Below, piece after piece: positions 33,413 to 45,698 of a DNA stretch of 64,000 bases; position 1 is the stretch's first letter, and the number at the start of each line of letters is the position of its first letter. This DNA comes from Triatoma infestans (taxonomy: Eukaryota > Arthropoda > Insecta > Hemiptera > Reduviidae). Location: assembly GCA_011037195.1 (NCBI GenBank), contig JAAEAF010002324.1, positions 173,284-237,283 on the forward strand. Reading direction: 5' to 3'. Made by a program: the position numbers and the translations under genes. The notes under the pieces were generated by a model. It searched no databases. It was not told the DNA's origin and saw nothing but the letters and a program-made list of their open reading frames with translations.

Positions 33413-34845
33413 CACTGGCGGTCAAAAAAAAACGGCGCACATTGAATTTCGTCGTTATTTCTTGTCGAACAGAAGAAAATTTGTAATTTCTTTTTACCTA
33501 ATTGTAGTCCGATATATTCTGTTTGTAGGATACCACAAATAAAGGGAAAATCAATAAAACTTCATTAAAAAAAAAATGTATAATGTAAAATAAATCAAAT
33601 GAACATTTGTACACAACACTTTTAAACAAAAAATAAAGACCTCTGCATTTTTTTAATTAATGAAATTTGAGTCTCTAGCTCTTGGAGGTCACATGGAGGG
33701 TTCTGTTGTCGACGGATGGACGTCCCAAGCTGGTCCCAAAGATGCTCAATAGGATTGAGGTCCGGGTTGCGAGCTGGCCAAACCAAGGTGCGGACACCAA
33801 CCTCATCCAGGTAGTCCCGTACAACATTTGCAATGTGCGGCCGGGCATTATCCTGCATAAAAAGGAAATGGGGGCCAATAAACGAGCCAAAAGGTATCAC
33901 ATATTCCTCGAGGATGTCGGTGATGTACGTGTGGGCATTGAGCGTCGGCCATCGGAACACATGGAGGTCTGTCCTTGCTTCTAAACATATTCCACCCCAA
34001 ACCATCACCGAACCTCCTCCAAACTGCACTCTTCCGGCTATATTGTTCTGAGCATATCACTCACCTGGTCTTCTCCACACTCGAACTCGTCCGTCTGCAC
34101 CATATAGGCTATATCTGGACTCGTCAGAAAACAGAACAGAGGCCCAATCACCTTCAGTCCAGGCGGCATGTTCTCTACAAAAGTGGAGGCGAGCTGCTTG
34201 GTGTGCTGCTGTGTAGAGTGCCGGAAGCGGGGACCCTAGCATGCAGGTTAAGTTCAGCAAGCCTTCTCCGTACTGTTCGCGGGCTGACATCTGTACCCCG
34301 AACGATACGCAGTCGGTGAGAGGTCTCAACAGATGTGTGGAAGCGGTTTCTGAGGGTCTGCATAACAACGAAACGATCATCAGCTGGACCTGTCGCTCTT
34401 GGACGGCCTGATCCCGGCCTCCTAGTGTAGCTTCCTGTCTCCCGGTATCTCTGGACTGCCCGCCGAACCGTTGTTTCAGGCAGCTCGAGGACTCTGGCCG
34501 CGTATCGCTGGCTTCGGCCGTCCTCAACCAAAGCAATAATCCGAGCGACTACCACGGCATCCAAAGCCATTTTACTTTCTTAAAAATATTGTTTTTCAAG
34601 AAAAAAAAAGCACTAATGAAAATTGAATACAACTGAATATGTAACTGGAGACAAACTGATAAAGTTCATATTTTATTTATCGTTAATCCTAGAGAGAATT
34701 ATGAACTTTTCCCCAAAAGGATTAAAGCATAGTAATGCCCTTTGACCTATCATATACCTGTTATTACTTCAGGCTCAAAAATATTTCTTTAATCTGCACT
34801 TTTTACGTACAATTCAAGGTGCGCCGGTTTTTTTGACCGCCACTG
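33413..34845 (-). mobile_element. Tc1-like DNA transposon, nearly complete
   Basis: The TIRs of about 28 bp read CACTGGCGGTCAAAAAAA on the left and, inverted, CAGTGGCGGTCAAAAAAACC on the right. TA dinucleotides flank both ends (33411-33412 and 34846-34847). Length is 1433 bp, normal for Tc1-like elements. The GC-rich transposase gene stands out from the AT-rich surroundings, a sign of recent arrival. Confidence 0.93.
33622..34570 (-). pseudogene. Tc1-like DD34E transposase, broken by one frameshift and one stop
   Basis: It would cut and paste the element at TA sites. The first frame, from ATG at 34570, has the paired-like DNA-binding region with GRSQRYAARVLELPETTVRR and the GRPR-type motif RRPGSGRPRATG. 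A frameshift near 34215 moves the reading to a frame with VLFSDESRYSLYG, the first catalytic Asp. An in-frame TGA at about 34056 follows; comparison within the family suggests it replaced a CGA codon by CpG decay. The frame then continues with MQDNARPH (second Asp) and NPDLNPIEHLWDQL (Glu), with 34 residues between Asp and Glu. All three catalytic residues remain. The C-terminus ends at 33622. The damage is slight for a fossil. Confidence 0.92.
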
Positions 34846-34847
34846 TA

Positions 34848-35519
34848 TTTTGCAGAAAGTTGTGAAAGAAGTTTCCAATTAAAGTATATTCATTAACAAA
34901 TAAATGGTCAATAAGAATTTCCGATCAGTTCAAATCAAATATTAGATTTCAACTATTGTGTTTTTTGTTTTTCTAGAAATAAATTAACAGAAATAAATGA
35001 ATTCTATAGAAGGCAAAGGTCACTTAGGATCCTATTTAAAACTGCTTGACAACTTGAACAATATTTCCAAATATTAATAATATTTTAAATCATTTAATAT
35101 CAATCTATTTATATGATAATATTTCTGTTATATATACACAAATATTTTACAAATCATCGCTGAATTGGCTGGCAAAATTTGTCAATAAATAAAAGATGTG
35201 AAATTAGTAATAGAATTGTGTTAAACAAAAAAAAAAAATTCATATATTACATATTCTATTAAAAAAAACGCACACAATAAGATAGTACAATAAAAGCCTG
35301 CATAAATAAATTGAATTTAATTTTGTACTTGTTCATTCCTTTTGGAATGGTTATAATGAGGTAATATTTTTAGAATACAGGTAAAGATTTTATTTTAGCT
35401 GAATCAGTTCTATTGTTACAGTTCCAAGTATTCATATAATAATGGAAACTATATAGCTATTTATAGAAAATTTCTGCCAATTCATTATTGTATCCTTATT
35501 GAATTACTAGTTCTCTTCG

Positions 35520-35551
<32 letters not shown>

Positions 35552-36179
35552 AGTTTACAAGCAATATACATGTAGTATTAAGTTTCATTAGAGTATGTTT
35601 ACTTTAAAGTCACATGATATTTACAAACTTTATGCTTTTCCAAAGATTGTACTTGTTTCAGAAAGTTGTGTTCTTTCACAAACTTGATATCACATTGCTG
35701 ATGAATAAATTTTCTTGTACTAATAAATATAATTATTTATTTATTGAAACACAATTTTCAAACTTGATGATTCCTTTTATTTTTAATAGAAAAAATAAAT
35801 AAATGAATGACAGCATTGCTGAATTATTAATAATTTGATTTGTCAATTATATTTAATATGACACTGCTAAAGTAGTTAAAAGTTTTATAATGTAATAAAA
35901 TAGGTTGTAAATTTGTTATTAAACTCCGTTGAACCTCAAACTTCATAGCAATATTGTTCTTCTGTAAGGCCAATTTCATGCCTATCAAACTTTGTAATAA
36001 AGATGATTAAGAGTGAATTGTCTGACCATTTGTTGGTGAAAAAAATTGTCTCTTTTACAACATTGAATTAACTTTTGTTGGAGATTTTATCAAATTGGCA
36101 TTTTTGCATACTAGGTCAAGGATAATAGCATTTTATTTGTATTCCCAGATTTTTAGCTTATTAGACTGAAAAATTATAA
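34848..36179. other. AT-rich DNA
   Basis: No element or coding segment recognised. Confidence 0.4.
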
Positions 36180-36184
36180 TCTGT

Positions 36185-36232
36185 TAAATGCCGTAAGAGA
36201 AAGTCGTCGTGAATGATTCGACACCAGATTTT
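36185..36232 (-). repeat. Family C, 5'-terminal fragment
   Basis: GTAAGAGAAAGTCGTCGTG to CGACACCAGATTTTTT matches the 5' end of family C, inverted. Confidence 0.6.
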
Positions 36233-36519
36233 TTCCTATGATTTTTTTCCGTTTTTATGGAGTAGATTAAGCAAAAAAAAAAAGTTTGATTTGTTTATTA
36301 ATTTCCTTTTTCGATATTTATTTATTTTTCCTCTTTTTCTTACTTTTTGTTAGTAAGTGCTATTAATGTGATTGTGTGAAATTTTCACCAGAAATACAAT
36401 TATATTTTTTCTATAATCGTTGAAAAATGTTACGATTATTACGCTGAATTTATTGAAGAAAGTTCAACAACTTTCATACACAAATGTTATTTATTTATTA
36501 TTTTTTTTTTTAAAGGGAA

Positions 36520-36675
36520 TATGCACTGAGACCTGAAATATATATATTGTGCCCACCAGAGTCTTCTCAGTGCATTGCCGTCCTCCTTGCAGTGTCTTGT
36601 AGCTACAGATAACTCTGCCCCTCACCTGACAGTGAGCTGTAGAGGTTCCTCGGAGGAGAAAATCTAAGGAGTAGA
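36520..36675 (-). repeat. SINE family 1 body fragment
   Basis: GAGTCTTCTCAGTGCATTGC, CTCACCTGACAGTGAGCTG and GAGGTTCCTCGGAGGAG match the SINE body, inverted. The tRNA-like head is lost. Confidence 0.75.
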
Positions 36676-36822
36676 GTTACATACTATTTTCTCTCACTAG
36701 TGTGTGAAAGTAACATTATTCAACTGTAATCAGCCCGACATCTAGCGGCTATACGCGAAAACAAGTTCAAAACAAATCCCAGATGTAGCGGCTTTAAGGT
36801 TATACCAAACGGAACAGGTTAT

Positions 36823-36848
36823 AGAGAGAGAGAGAGAGAGAGAGAGAG
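36823..36848 (+). repeat. (AG)n microsatellite
   Basis: About 13 AG dinucleotides. Confidence 0.9.
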
Positions 36849-36982
36849 TATTCTGACTTGAATTAAAAAATACATTTACAGCATCCTGCACCTTTTCACA
36901 ATTTTTTTATATTCATAAAAATTAAGAACCAATTTTTAATGTGATTACGGAAAAAAATATTAATATTCAACATGTGAATAAA

Positions 36983-38061
36983 CTAGTTGTCGTGGTTGGT
37001 TCCGCAGAGCTAGAAAGCATCAGAGACATTTTCTGTGGTAGCCTGCTTCGTTTTGTGTTCATCGACCGGTTTCGAGCGTTCGTCCATCTTCAGGATGCGT
37101 TTTTCAGACAGTGTGACAACACAGAATTGCATAGAGCAAATTCAGTTTACACATTCAGTAGTGTGTAAACTGAATTTGCTCTATGCAAGTCTGTGTAGTG
37201 GAATCTATTATCGGATGTATCGGATCCCACCGCTGCCACCAGATGTAGTGGAATCAATTGTCGTGATTCCTGAGGTATGAAGTTAGATGTCTTGAAGAGG
37301 GATTTATTAGGCGGAAGTTAGTTTAAAGAGTTATTGCTTGAATTACTAACACTGAATTTATAAAAATAGTAATTTAAATGTGAGAAATGGTAACTATTAA
37401 CATGAAATAATTAGAAATAAATAAGGGATAAACAACAAATAATTTAAAATGATTTAAAATAAATAAACTAATATGCACAACTATGAAAATAATTATATGT
37501 TAATCCTTGTATAGGGACGCGCTCGGAACTCAAGTATAACTGCTGCTGTCAAATGATGTTTAATGATACTCGTGTAAAATAAATGTTATAATGATCGTGA
37601 TACTCGTATAATGATGAATGATATAATGATCCCCTCTTCCAGTGGGGCGAAGTTTATATTAGTCTTACTCACACACTGTCAAGTGTGTAAGTAAGTTCTC
37701 ACACTAAGACATCTCTAGTAGCGTGCGACCTTGTGCGACCTTGGTTAGGTGATTCAGGTCAGTGGCGAGATTTGGTCGCCCATCGGCGACTTTCAAAGAT
37801 CAGGTGGCTTCTGTTCAATAGACAGTGCTTTATCGGTGCTTGTCTTTGATACCTTTATATTGAAAAGGCAGCGGCCGGCTGTGGGGTCGCTAGTTATAAA
37901 TTATTCTTTCCTTTTGTTATATTTTGTGAAGGCTTTGACATTGCTATGTCATTACATGTGTGTTGTCACACTGTCTGAAAAACGCATCGTGAAGATGGGC
38001 GAACGCCCGAAACCGGTCGATGACCACAAAATGAAGCAGGCTACCACGGAAAATGTCTCTG
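36983..38061 (+). mobile_element. Foldback element, family A (copy A6) with about 0.76 kb of cargo
   Basis: The left arm begins CTAGTTGTCGTGGTTGG (36983). The right arm ends GAAAATGTCTCTG (38061). A perfect 11-bp target duplication, ATGTGAATAAA, lies at 36972-36982 and 38062-38072. A second inner inverted copy of the arm tip (37160-37195, GTGTAAACTGAATTTGC) sits before the cargo. The cargo contains two TGTAGTGGAATC repeats (about 37193 and 37242) and sequence resembling an LTR, but no gene. It differs from the cargo of A3. Confidence 0.85.
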
Positions 38062-38114
38062 ATGTGAATAAAGTATTTTTTTTGTTTACAACTCTCGTCC
38101 AGTTTGACCAAACA

Positions 38115-38700
38115 CTGTGAAAACTCTGAAAATCGAGTCTTACTTCTTCTCACTTGTCAAAAATATAGATTTCGAAATTTTGTGGTTTGTGTGTAGGGGT
38201 GGGGGTGGGAGTGGGAAGGTCATAACTCAAAAACGAAAAAAAAAAAATCACAGAAAGTTCAAACTTGATATTTCTTGCTACCAGAGAGACCGGACAAAAA
38301 AACAAATCAACCCTAACGATAATATCACTTTCCTTTTTGAATTTTTCAGGTTTTATACGATTTTCTTGTAAACGATTCTTAAATATTTTCTCTAAATTGA
38401 GTTTTCATACTACCTATATGTTATGACTTTTATTTGATTCATTTTTACAACTGATAATTCATTTAAGTTTGTTTCGGGGTGAGGTTAGACTTCCTACTAA
38501 ACATTAAAGTGTCATTTCAGTTTATTATCATACGATTTTTATCATCTATATAATATTGCTATTAATTAAAAACGGACTGCAAAAATTCTGAGTTTGAAAA
38601 AAAAATCTGTTGACCTGAATTTGCATTTTTACTGAACAATTTTTAGTTTTCTACAATTTTCCCCATAAAGACATCAACTGATTTCATTCAACTTGGTACA
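38115..38700 (-). repeat. Family C, diverged copy
   Basis: GTCTTACTTCTTCTCACTTG is an eroded hairpin, followed by CATAACTCAAAAACG, AGTTCAAACTTGATATTTC and CATTAAAGTGTCATTTCAG in family C order, reversed. Confidence 0.7.
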
Positions 38701-39134
38701 CTATATTAAGTACACTTCTTTTTAATTGTTTTATTAAATATTTACAGCTACATAAATAAATATGTAACAAGTAAATAGGCTAATAAAAGTATGAACAATG
38801 ACATGACGGTCATGAATGGTAGTTATCCAATGACAACTACCATTAGTCACCCAGAAGGTCGCGGGGTCAACGACGTTTCAATCGCCTTGTAGGATTGCCT
38901 GTAAGTGTGGTGGAGGCGAGGGTTTGGACGAGAGGATTGGGATGAAGGGGGAGTCTGCTGTGGAATTTCTTGTACCGAAGCTTTGCCTATATTGTGGACA
39001 AAAGGAATCTTCAGATCTGTGTGGAAGTACACTTCTTAGAATTAACACTTGATTTGAGAAACGAGAAACTTGATGTTAAAGGGGTCACTCTTTTACAGAA
39101 ATATTTTATTAAGTTTTCCCACCAATATATAACA
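38701..39134. other. Unassigned DNA next to the Helitron 3' end
   Basis: No feature recognised. Confidence 0.4.
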
Positions 39135-40413
39135 CTAGCTAACCCGACCACGCATCGCTGTGGCTCAGTCTGATTTTTAGGCTTAACCATGCGTGATTTT
39201 GTTTCGATGCTTTGGAATACCCTGTCTACTAATTCTTCTTTTAAATGTACAATGTTGCAGAAATTAGATGGGAAGGTGATATTTCCCGTTTCTGGATTTG
39301 TAGGAGCAGTGCCGTTACCGAGTTCGAGTAATTTTTGTCTTGAAAATATGGCAGCTGTTGGATCGTTTTGAAGTTGAACTCTCATATTCGTTGTTAAATT
39401 TTTTTTTTTAGTTTGCTCCAAAGAGTTGAATATTTCAAGCAGGCATGCAATTCATCAGCTGATGTTGAGCGAGGTATCACTGGAAGCGTTTGCCTGAAGT
39501 CACTGGCTAGTAACACCAATGCTCCACCAAATGGAAGTTGATTATTTCGCAAGTCTTTCAATGTATGGTCTAATGCTTCCAATGACTTCTTATACGCCAT
39601 TGTACACTCATACCATACAATGATTTTCCACGTCCGAAGAACCTTTCCCATTCCTGATGTTTTAGAAATGTTACATGTTGGGTTTTCTGTGAAGTGCATG
39701 TTTAAGTCATGACAGTTTAAGAACTGAATGCGCTGTTATATCTCCTTCTATCAACGTAGCAGCATTACCTGAAGAAGCAAGTGCTAACGCAATACGGCCA
39801 TTTGAACGGATTTTAACCAGGATTAAGGAAATTAAGAACGTTTTTCCAGTTCCAACTGGAGCGTCCAAAAAGTAAATCCACCGGATTGGTTGGTCACAGC
39901 TTGTATGATAGTATCAAATGTTATCTTTTGTTCTTGAAGGAGTTTGAGTGTATTTTCTTGGACGAGTTATGTCATTTCTGGTCTATGATTGTTTTCTGAG
40001 CAGTTCTCTGTCGAATGTTGCATTGATCGACCTATTCGGTACTGTTACGTTCAATAGTGCTAACAACTTGCCACACATTGCAAGGCAAAGATCCTCAATG
40101 AAGATTAGCGCGTCATTGTATATATCTTCTGTGAAATCCAAGCCATGATTGCGTTTCTTGACGTATTCTTTGCAGAATATCTTCGGCAGAGAGCGTGCCA
40201 CGATCGCAATGCGTCTGAGTCTGTCTATTTCTGCCAACCTGGCGAAACGCTCGAAGAAGTTCCCATTTCCGTGGGAACTTCGGAATAAAAAGTATATATA
40301 AACAATCTTATATAGAAATGCAACGTTGTGTAAAAATTTCAAGTCAATCCATTGACTATTTTTCGAGTTTTGCGGCCATAAACATACGGATGCTGAATTT
40401 TTATATATATAGA
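39135..40413 (-). mobile_element. Helitron with both ends defined, internally deleted
   Basis: On the minus strand it begins TCTATATATATAAAA at 40413, preceded by A. It ends in a GCCACAGCGATGCGTGG hairpin followed by TCGGGTTAGCTAG, with CTAG at 39138-39135 and T as next base. A|TC...CTRR|T is the Helitron signature. The 1279-bp length is far below an autonomous element. It contains helicase-domain coding but no Rep nuclease domain. Confidence 0.9.
39170..40342 (-). pseudogene. Helitron PIF1-type helicase remnant
   Basis: Minus-strand frames give ERFARLAEIDRLRRIAI, then FLDAPVGTGKTFL (about 39875-39837), an intact Walker A motif, then IIVWYECTMAYKKSLEALD, the Walker B region in which the usual D-E is Y-E. 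FGGALVLLASDFRQTLPVIP follows with the conserved G-D-F-R-Q block (here S-D-F-R-Q), and LTTNMRVQLQNDPTAAIFS matches the later helicase motifs. The pieces are in different frames and parts are deleted. In a live Helitron this helicase unwinds DNA during rolling-circle transposition; this one cannot function. Confidence 0.9.
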
Positions 40414-40429
40414 TATATAAATTGTAATG

Positions 40430-40797
40430 GGAAGATTCGTGAGGATCCGAAGAATCTAGTTACCCGCTACCTTGGCCAGACTAGGGAGGGAGAATTCCAT
40501 ATATTTTTAGAGCTTACACAGGGACAGTACAGAACAGCTATCGACACAAGTCAGTCAACATCATTCTACTTTCTAATACTCAGCCAGTCTGTCTCTCTCT
40601 TTATTATCCTCTCGCTACATTATTCTTTAACTTCTATTTACAGTGTATGTTCCTAGTAGTTTTGTGTTTCTATTCGATTATACAGTGTACAGTTACATCT
40701 ATTAGTTTATTTATTCGTCATCATTCCTAAATTGATTCTCTCTAATTCTCTTCCTTCTCACATCCATTATAAACATCAAAGACAACTAATCATTTAG
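40430..40797 (+). other. LTR-like segment, unproven
   Basis: The stretch starting TGTAATGGGAAGATTCGTGA is less AT-rich and its style suggests a solo LTR. No matching end or target duplication was found. Confidence 0.25.
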
Positions 40798-40870
40798 GGA
40801 AAAATCTGATATGAAATACTCACACGACTTTTCCATTAATTTAATAGCAAAGTTTTCTTAAAAACTATAA
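40798..40870 (+). repeat. Family C, 5'-terminal fragment
   Basis: ATCTGATATGAAATACTCAC then ACGACTTTTCC matches the first 40-70 bases of family C with divergence. Confidence 0.55.
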
Positions 40871-41369
40871 CGTTTGCAAATGTTCAATTGGGTTTGCAAT
40901 AAAAAAGTTACTAGAAGTTACTTCTCATATGTATATTAGAATGTAACAATTATGGAAGCGCCAATTATGACTGAACCAATAAAGCTTGTAACAGCAACAG
41001 TTTAAATTTTAACCTAACTGATAATTTTAACCAAAAAGCCCTTAAAATAAGTTTAACCGGGAACAGTTTAAGTTTATGCAGTTAACAATTTCCAATTTCA
41101 AGAAAATCTTGCAGCCTTATTTACGAGAAAATTCCAAAAAAACACAAAAACTAATTCAGATACGTCCCTACATCTCTTAATGATTTTCCACTACATAGGT
41201 TAAACTCATCGCTAAATCTTCTCATCAACAACCTCCACCAAGTAGAATATATACAAACTGTTATTATTATAAATTCTATTTCGATTTAAGTAATATTTGT
41301 TATAGTAATTTTCTTGTTTTTAATTTTAAAGTTTCAATAATTGAGAGATTTTGCGAGTTTCATTAATAA
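40871..41369. other. AT-rich DNA
   Basis: No feature recognised. Confidence 0.4.
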
Positions 41370-42312
41370 TGTTTTTTTACTTTCTCTTACTCCTAGTAAA
41401 GAGGAAGTATTGTAATCGTGTCAAATTTTCGATATCGAGTTTTCACCGGAAATATCTGTTTTGAGGTCCCCTGAGTCCAAAAAAGTGGTTTTAAAAATGG
41501 TCTTTGTCTGTGTGTGTGTGTGTGTGTGTATGTGAACAGCATAGCTCAAAAACGAAAAACCGTAGAAAGTTGAAACTTAATATTCCGTTTAGGTACCACC
41601 ATGGCATCTGACAGTGGGTCAGCGATCAAAATTCCTCAACCGGAAGTACCACTTTACTTGTTTTTTTTTTTTTTTTACTTTTTTGCATTTTTCTCAAAAA
41701 TTGCTCCGACGATTTTCTTCAAACTTAATATATCAAGTACACATACAAACATCTACAACTTTTATTTAAAATGTTTCTCTGGGGAAAAGGGCAGTTATGG
41801 GGGTGGGGTTGGGTTAGCTTTTCCTCTAAAATGCTATTTCAGTTTATTAAACAATTCTATCATCTAAATAATATTAATTAGAATTGAATATGATGTTGAA
41901 ATTCCAAGTTTAAAAAAAAAATCGGATAACCGGAAGTGCTTTTACTTTACCACCTTACTAAATGATTTTTTCACTTTTTCGCAATTTTCTTAAAAATAAG
42001 GGCTCCGACGATTTTCTTGAAACTTCCTATATAAACTAAACATACAGAGATTTACAACTTTTATATATTTTTCTCTAAAGTGCTATCATAGTTGATTTTT
42101 ACAATTCTATCATCCAAACAAAATTAATTAGAAATAAATAGATGGCCAAAATTCCGAGTTTCAAGAAACATAGTAAACCGTAATTGCGCTTTTACTGAAC
42201 AGTTTTCGACGAATTTCATTAAATTTGGTACACTAGGTATAAAATTTTCAATTATAATTTTGAGAACTGGAGTAAGAGAGAGTTGTGTGAGTTGTTTCAC
42301 ACCAGATTTTTT
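41370..42312 (-). repeat. Family C, full copy with two modules
   Basis: It reads from the hairpin CTCTTACTCCTAGTAAAGAG to TTTCACACCAGA plus a T-run. A TG tract is at about 41508-41530. Part of the second module is deleted near 42062. Confidence 0.9.
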
Positions 42313-43094
42313 TATATATTATATAGATCTATTAATATCTAATACTATAGATATATATATAAAATGTATGAATACTGTTGAAATAAAATTATTCGAAATT
42401 ATTATCTTTGTTTTGTGTGGATTGGAGAGGGGGGGAGCGATTGACGGAAAAAACATGCTGACTGAGATATAGGCGGATAGAGTTAAATGCACACCTAAAT
42501 AAATATACATCAGTAATTGATATATGTGTTACATTTTTACTATTAGAGATTCAAAACTACGAATGATTATATTTCAAAGATCAATTTAAATTAAAAAAAA
42601 AGGTCAAGTATTCGAAATATTTGATTTTTTTCTCACTCTCTCACTGAATAAGTCATTTTTGAAGGATATAATAAAATATTGAATGAAAGATAAAAATTAA
42701 ATGAGGCATGAAATAATAAATTATTTCTCTATTGATTGAAATATAGGCTGGTGAAAGTTCCCAGCCAAGGCGCTAGATGTCTCTCAAATACATTATTATA
42801 GGCACTAGTGTTCCCCCATTTATTCTTAGCTTATTATTTTTTAATAATGTTTAAAAAAAAAAAAATATTGATAGGGTTAATTTTACATAAAATTGAAGCA
42901 GTGAAAATTTATTATTTATGTTTTATCGTGGATAAAAATCAACTATCTTAACAAGTTTTTCTATATATGGCTTGCAGTTTCAATAGGAAAACATTTTAAT
43001 CGTACAATTTAAAATGTCAAATATGAAAATTTTAAATGAAAAAGAAAAATAGTACGCAACATGAATGCCACTTTAGAAAGATTTTTAAACAAGT
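42313..43094. other. AT-rich DNA
   Basis: No feature recognised. Confidence 0.4.
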
Positions 43095-44650
43095 TTTTAC
43101 TTCCTCTTCGTATAAAATTTTGGAAATTGAGTTTTTACCGGAAATACATGTTTTGAGATCCCCTGAGATTGAAAAAGTGGTTTTCAGAAATTAATATGTA
43201 TGCGTGTTTTATTAAGATTATTTCAAAAATTGGAAAATTGCAGAAAGCTGAAACTGGTATTTCATTTAGCTCATGCATGTGAACTATCTGCCAATAAAAT
43301 TTTTGCCAATATCGGTCGACTGAAAGTACCACATTATTGAAAAGATTTTGCAGTATTTTGCGATTTTATGAAAAAAATGCCTTCAACGAATTTCTTTAAA
43401 ATTAGTTTATCAACTAAAAAAAAAAAAAAAAAAAATCTGGTGTGAAACACTCACACAACTTTCTCTTGCTCCAGTTTTCAAAATTGTAATTGACAAATTT
43501 TATAGTTTGTGTACCAAATTTGATGAAATTCGTTGGAGTTCGTCGAAAACTAAAAAAAAAAACAAGTGCAGTAAAAGCGCACTTCCGGTTTACTTATTTT
43601 CTTGAAACTCGAAATTTTGGACATCTATTTATTTATAATTAATTTTGTTTGGTGGTAGGATTGTGTAATCAACTAGGAAGCACTTAGAGTAAACTGTAAC
43701 CCCATCCCTCCCCCAAAAGGGCTCTTAAATGAATTTTTCCAGAGAAATGTTTTAAATAAAAGTTGTAGATCTTTGCACGTGTAGTTGATATTCAAAATTT
43801 AAAGAAAATCGTCCGAGCCATTTTTGAAAAAAATTGCAAGAAAGTTAAAAAAATACCAGAAAATCTGAAAAATCCATTTTTAGTAAAAATCGCACTTCCG
43901 ATCATCCGCTTTTTTTTCAAACTCGGAATTTCAACAACACATTTAATTCTAAATAATATTGTTTAGATGATAGAATTGTACAGTAAACTGAAATAGGACT
44001 TTAGAGGAAAACCCACCACCACTTCCCCCCTAAAAGTGTCCTTGAATGTATTTTATCGGAGAAATGTTTCAAATAAAAATTGTAGATCATTGTAAGTGTA
44101 ATTGATATATCAAGTTTAAAGAAAATCTTTGGAGCCATTTTTCAGAAAATTGCAAAAAAGGAAAAAAAAACATATTTAGCAAAGTGGTACTTCCGGTCGA
44201 GGAATTTCGACCGCTGGTTTACTGTCGGATCCCATAGTGATACCAAAACGGAATATCAAGTTTCAACTGTTTCCGATTTTTCGTTGTTCAGCTATGCTGT
44301 TCACAAACATACATACACAGACCATTTGCTAAAAACCAACTTTTTTTTGGACTCAGAGGACCTCAAAACGGATATTTCTGGTGAAAACTCGATATCGAAA
44401 ATTTGACACGATTACAATACTTCCTCTTACCAGGACTAAGAGAAAGTAAAAAAGATCTATAACATTTTTGATTTGACAAAATTCATTTAAGGCAAATTCT
44501 GGGATAGGGGTAACTTTAGGCTTTCCTCTCAAATGCTATTTGCATATTATATTATACGATTATATTGTCTATTATAATATCGATAAAAATTTCATATTAA
44601 ATTCCAAGTTTGAAGAAAATCGACTTACCAAAAGTACCTTTTTTTTTTGT
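43095..44650 (-). repeat. Family C, older copy interrupted by a younger one
   Basis: The 43095-43412 part (ACTTCCTCTTCGTATAAAAT, TTTTGAGATCCCCTGAG) and the 44456-44650 part (TTCATTTAAGGCAAATTCTG, TAACTTTAGGCTTTCC) are consecutive pieces of one reversed copy, parted by the copy at 43434-44452. Confidence 0.8.
43434..44452 (+). repeat. Family C, full copy nested in family C
   Basis: From TCTGGTGTGAAACACTCAC after an A-run to the hairpin and AAGAGAAAGTAAAAAA. Two internal modules are present. The older copy at 43095-44650 continues on both sides. Confidence 0.9.
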
Positions 44651-44831
44651 GGCTTAATTATCTTAATTATATATCGTATGCACGCACGTACGTATGTTCA
44701 TTTTCAATTAGTTTGTGAAATTTACATACTGGATGCTAACGTATAAATAAATAAATGAAGCAGAACTAATTATATTGCAGAATTGAAAATGTCGTATGAT
44801 TGTTTTTTTGTTTTTTTTTATGATTTTTTTA

Positions 44832-45676
44832 GGGTCATTCAATAAGTAACGAGACAAATCGCTGTAGCTCAAAAACCATTTATTTAATCAATACAAAACT
44901 TTGGCTACTTTTCAACATAGTCCGTAGCAACATTTATATACATTTGTCCCATAGTTTTTCTAATTTGTGTATACCTCTGGGATAAAATACTTTGGGTTGA
45001 TCTGGAAGCCACTTTTGCACCTGATTTTTAACATCTTCATTGGATTGAAAATGTTTCCTACGTAGAGCCTCTTTAAAGGGGTCCAAACAAATGGAAGTTC
45101 GATGCGGTGAGATCTTTTTCAATTAAACATCGTGCTTTCAACTGTTGACTGATTTGAAACCTGGTTTCTTTATGCGCGTCCATAAGTTTGTCCTGGAACC
45201 CATCTCGCACAAGTTTTCTTGTTCTGCAGCTTATTCTGAATAATGTTCCCGAACTAGCGTGCACTTCTTCAGCTATCAGTTCATCAATAATACGCTTGTT
45301 TTTGCAGGAAGTTGCAACTTCAACCGGACGTCCACTTCATTGCTCATCGCAGACACTTACACGGCCACTTGTAACCCATTTTGTAAACATTCGAACGGTT
45401 CAAACAATCATTCCTTCTTGGATTTCACTACCTTTGATACACTCTGCAACTAAAAATCTAATCACTGAGCGTTGTTCTTCCGATGTGCAATGCTCGAGAG
45501 GATTCGCCATTGTTAACTGAATATATTTGAGGTTTTGCTTACCAAATACTCTTGAACAGCTGATCTGAGAAACTAAGTACAAGGATGCCAACTTGACGCA
45601 CTGAAACTATTGTATTGATTAAACAAACCGTTTCTGAGCTACAGCGATTTTTTTCTCGTTACTTATTAAATGACCT
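44832..45676 (-). mobile_element. mariner-like element, internally deleted
   Basis: The TIR GGGTCATTCAATAAGTAACG (44832) is repeated inverted as GTTACTTATTAAATGACC (about 45658-45675) and is extended inward by GCTGTAGCTCA / TGAGCTACAGC. TA precedes the left end. Length is about 845 bp, compared with about 1.3 kb for intact mariners. Confidence 0.88.
44920..45510 (-). pseudogene. mariner transposase remnant
   Basis: From ATG at 45510 the N-terminus reads MANPLEHCTSEEQRSVIRFL, the mariner DNA-binding start. The middle contains HASSGTLFRISCRTRKLVRD in another frame. The C-terminal part has LTASNFHLFGPL and KEALRRKHFQSNEDVKNQVQ. Where active mariners have the third catalytic Asp (S-D-Y/F-x-L-F), this copy has Asn. 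Frameshifts and deletion of the central region make it inactive. Confidence 0.85.
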
Positions 45677-45698
45677 TCGTATAAACTGATAAAGGATA

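Noticed and set aside
38847..39421. Separate gene next to the Helitron
   Set aside because: The upper part is the C-terminus of the Helitron helicase and the lower part runs past the Helitron 3' end into unrelated DNA.
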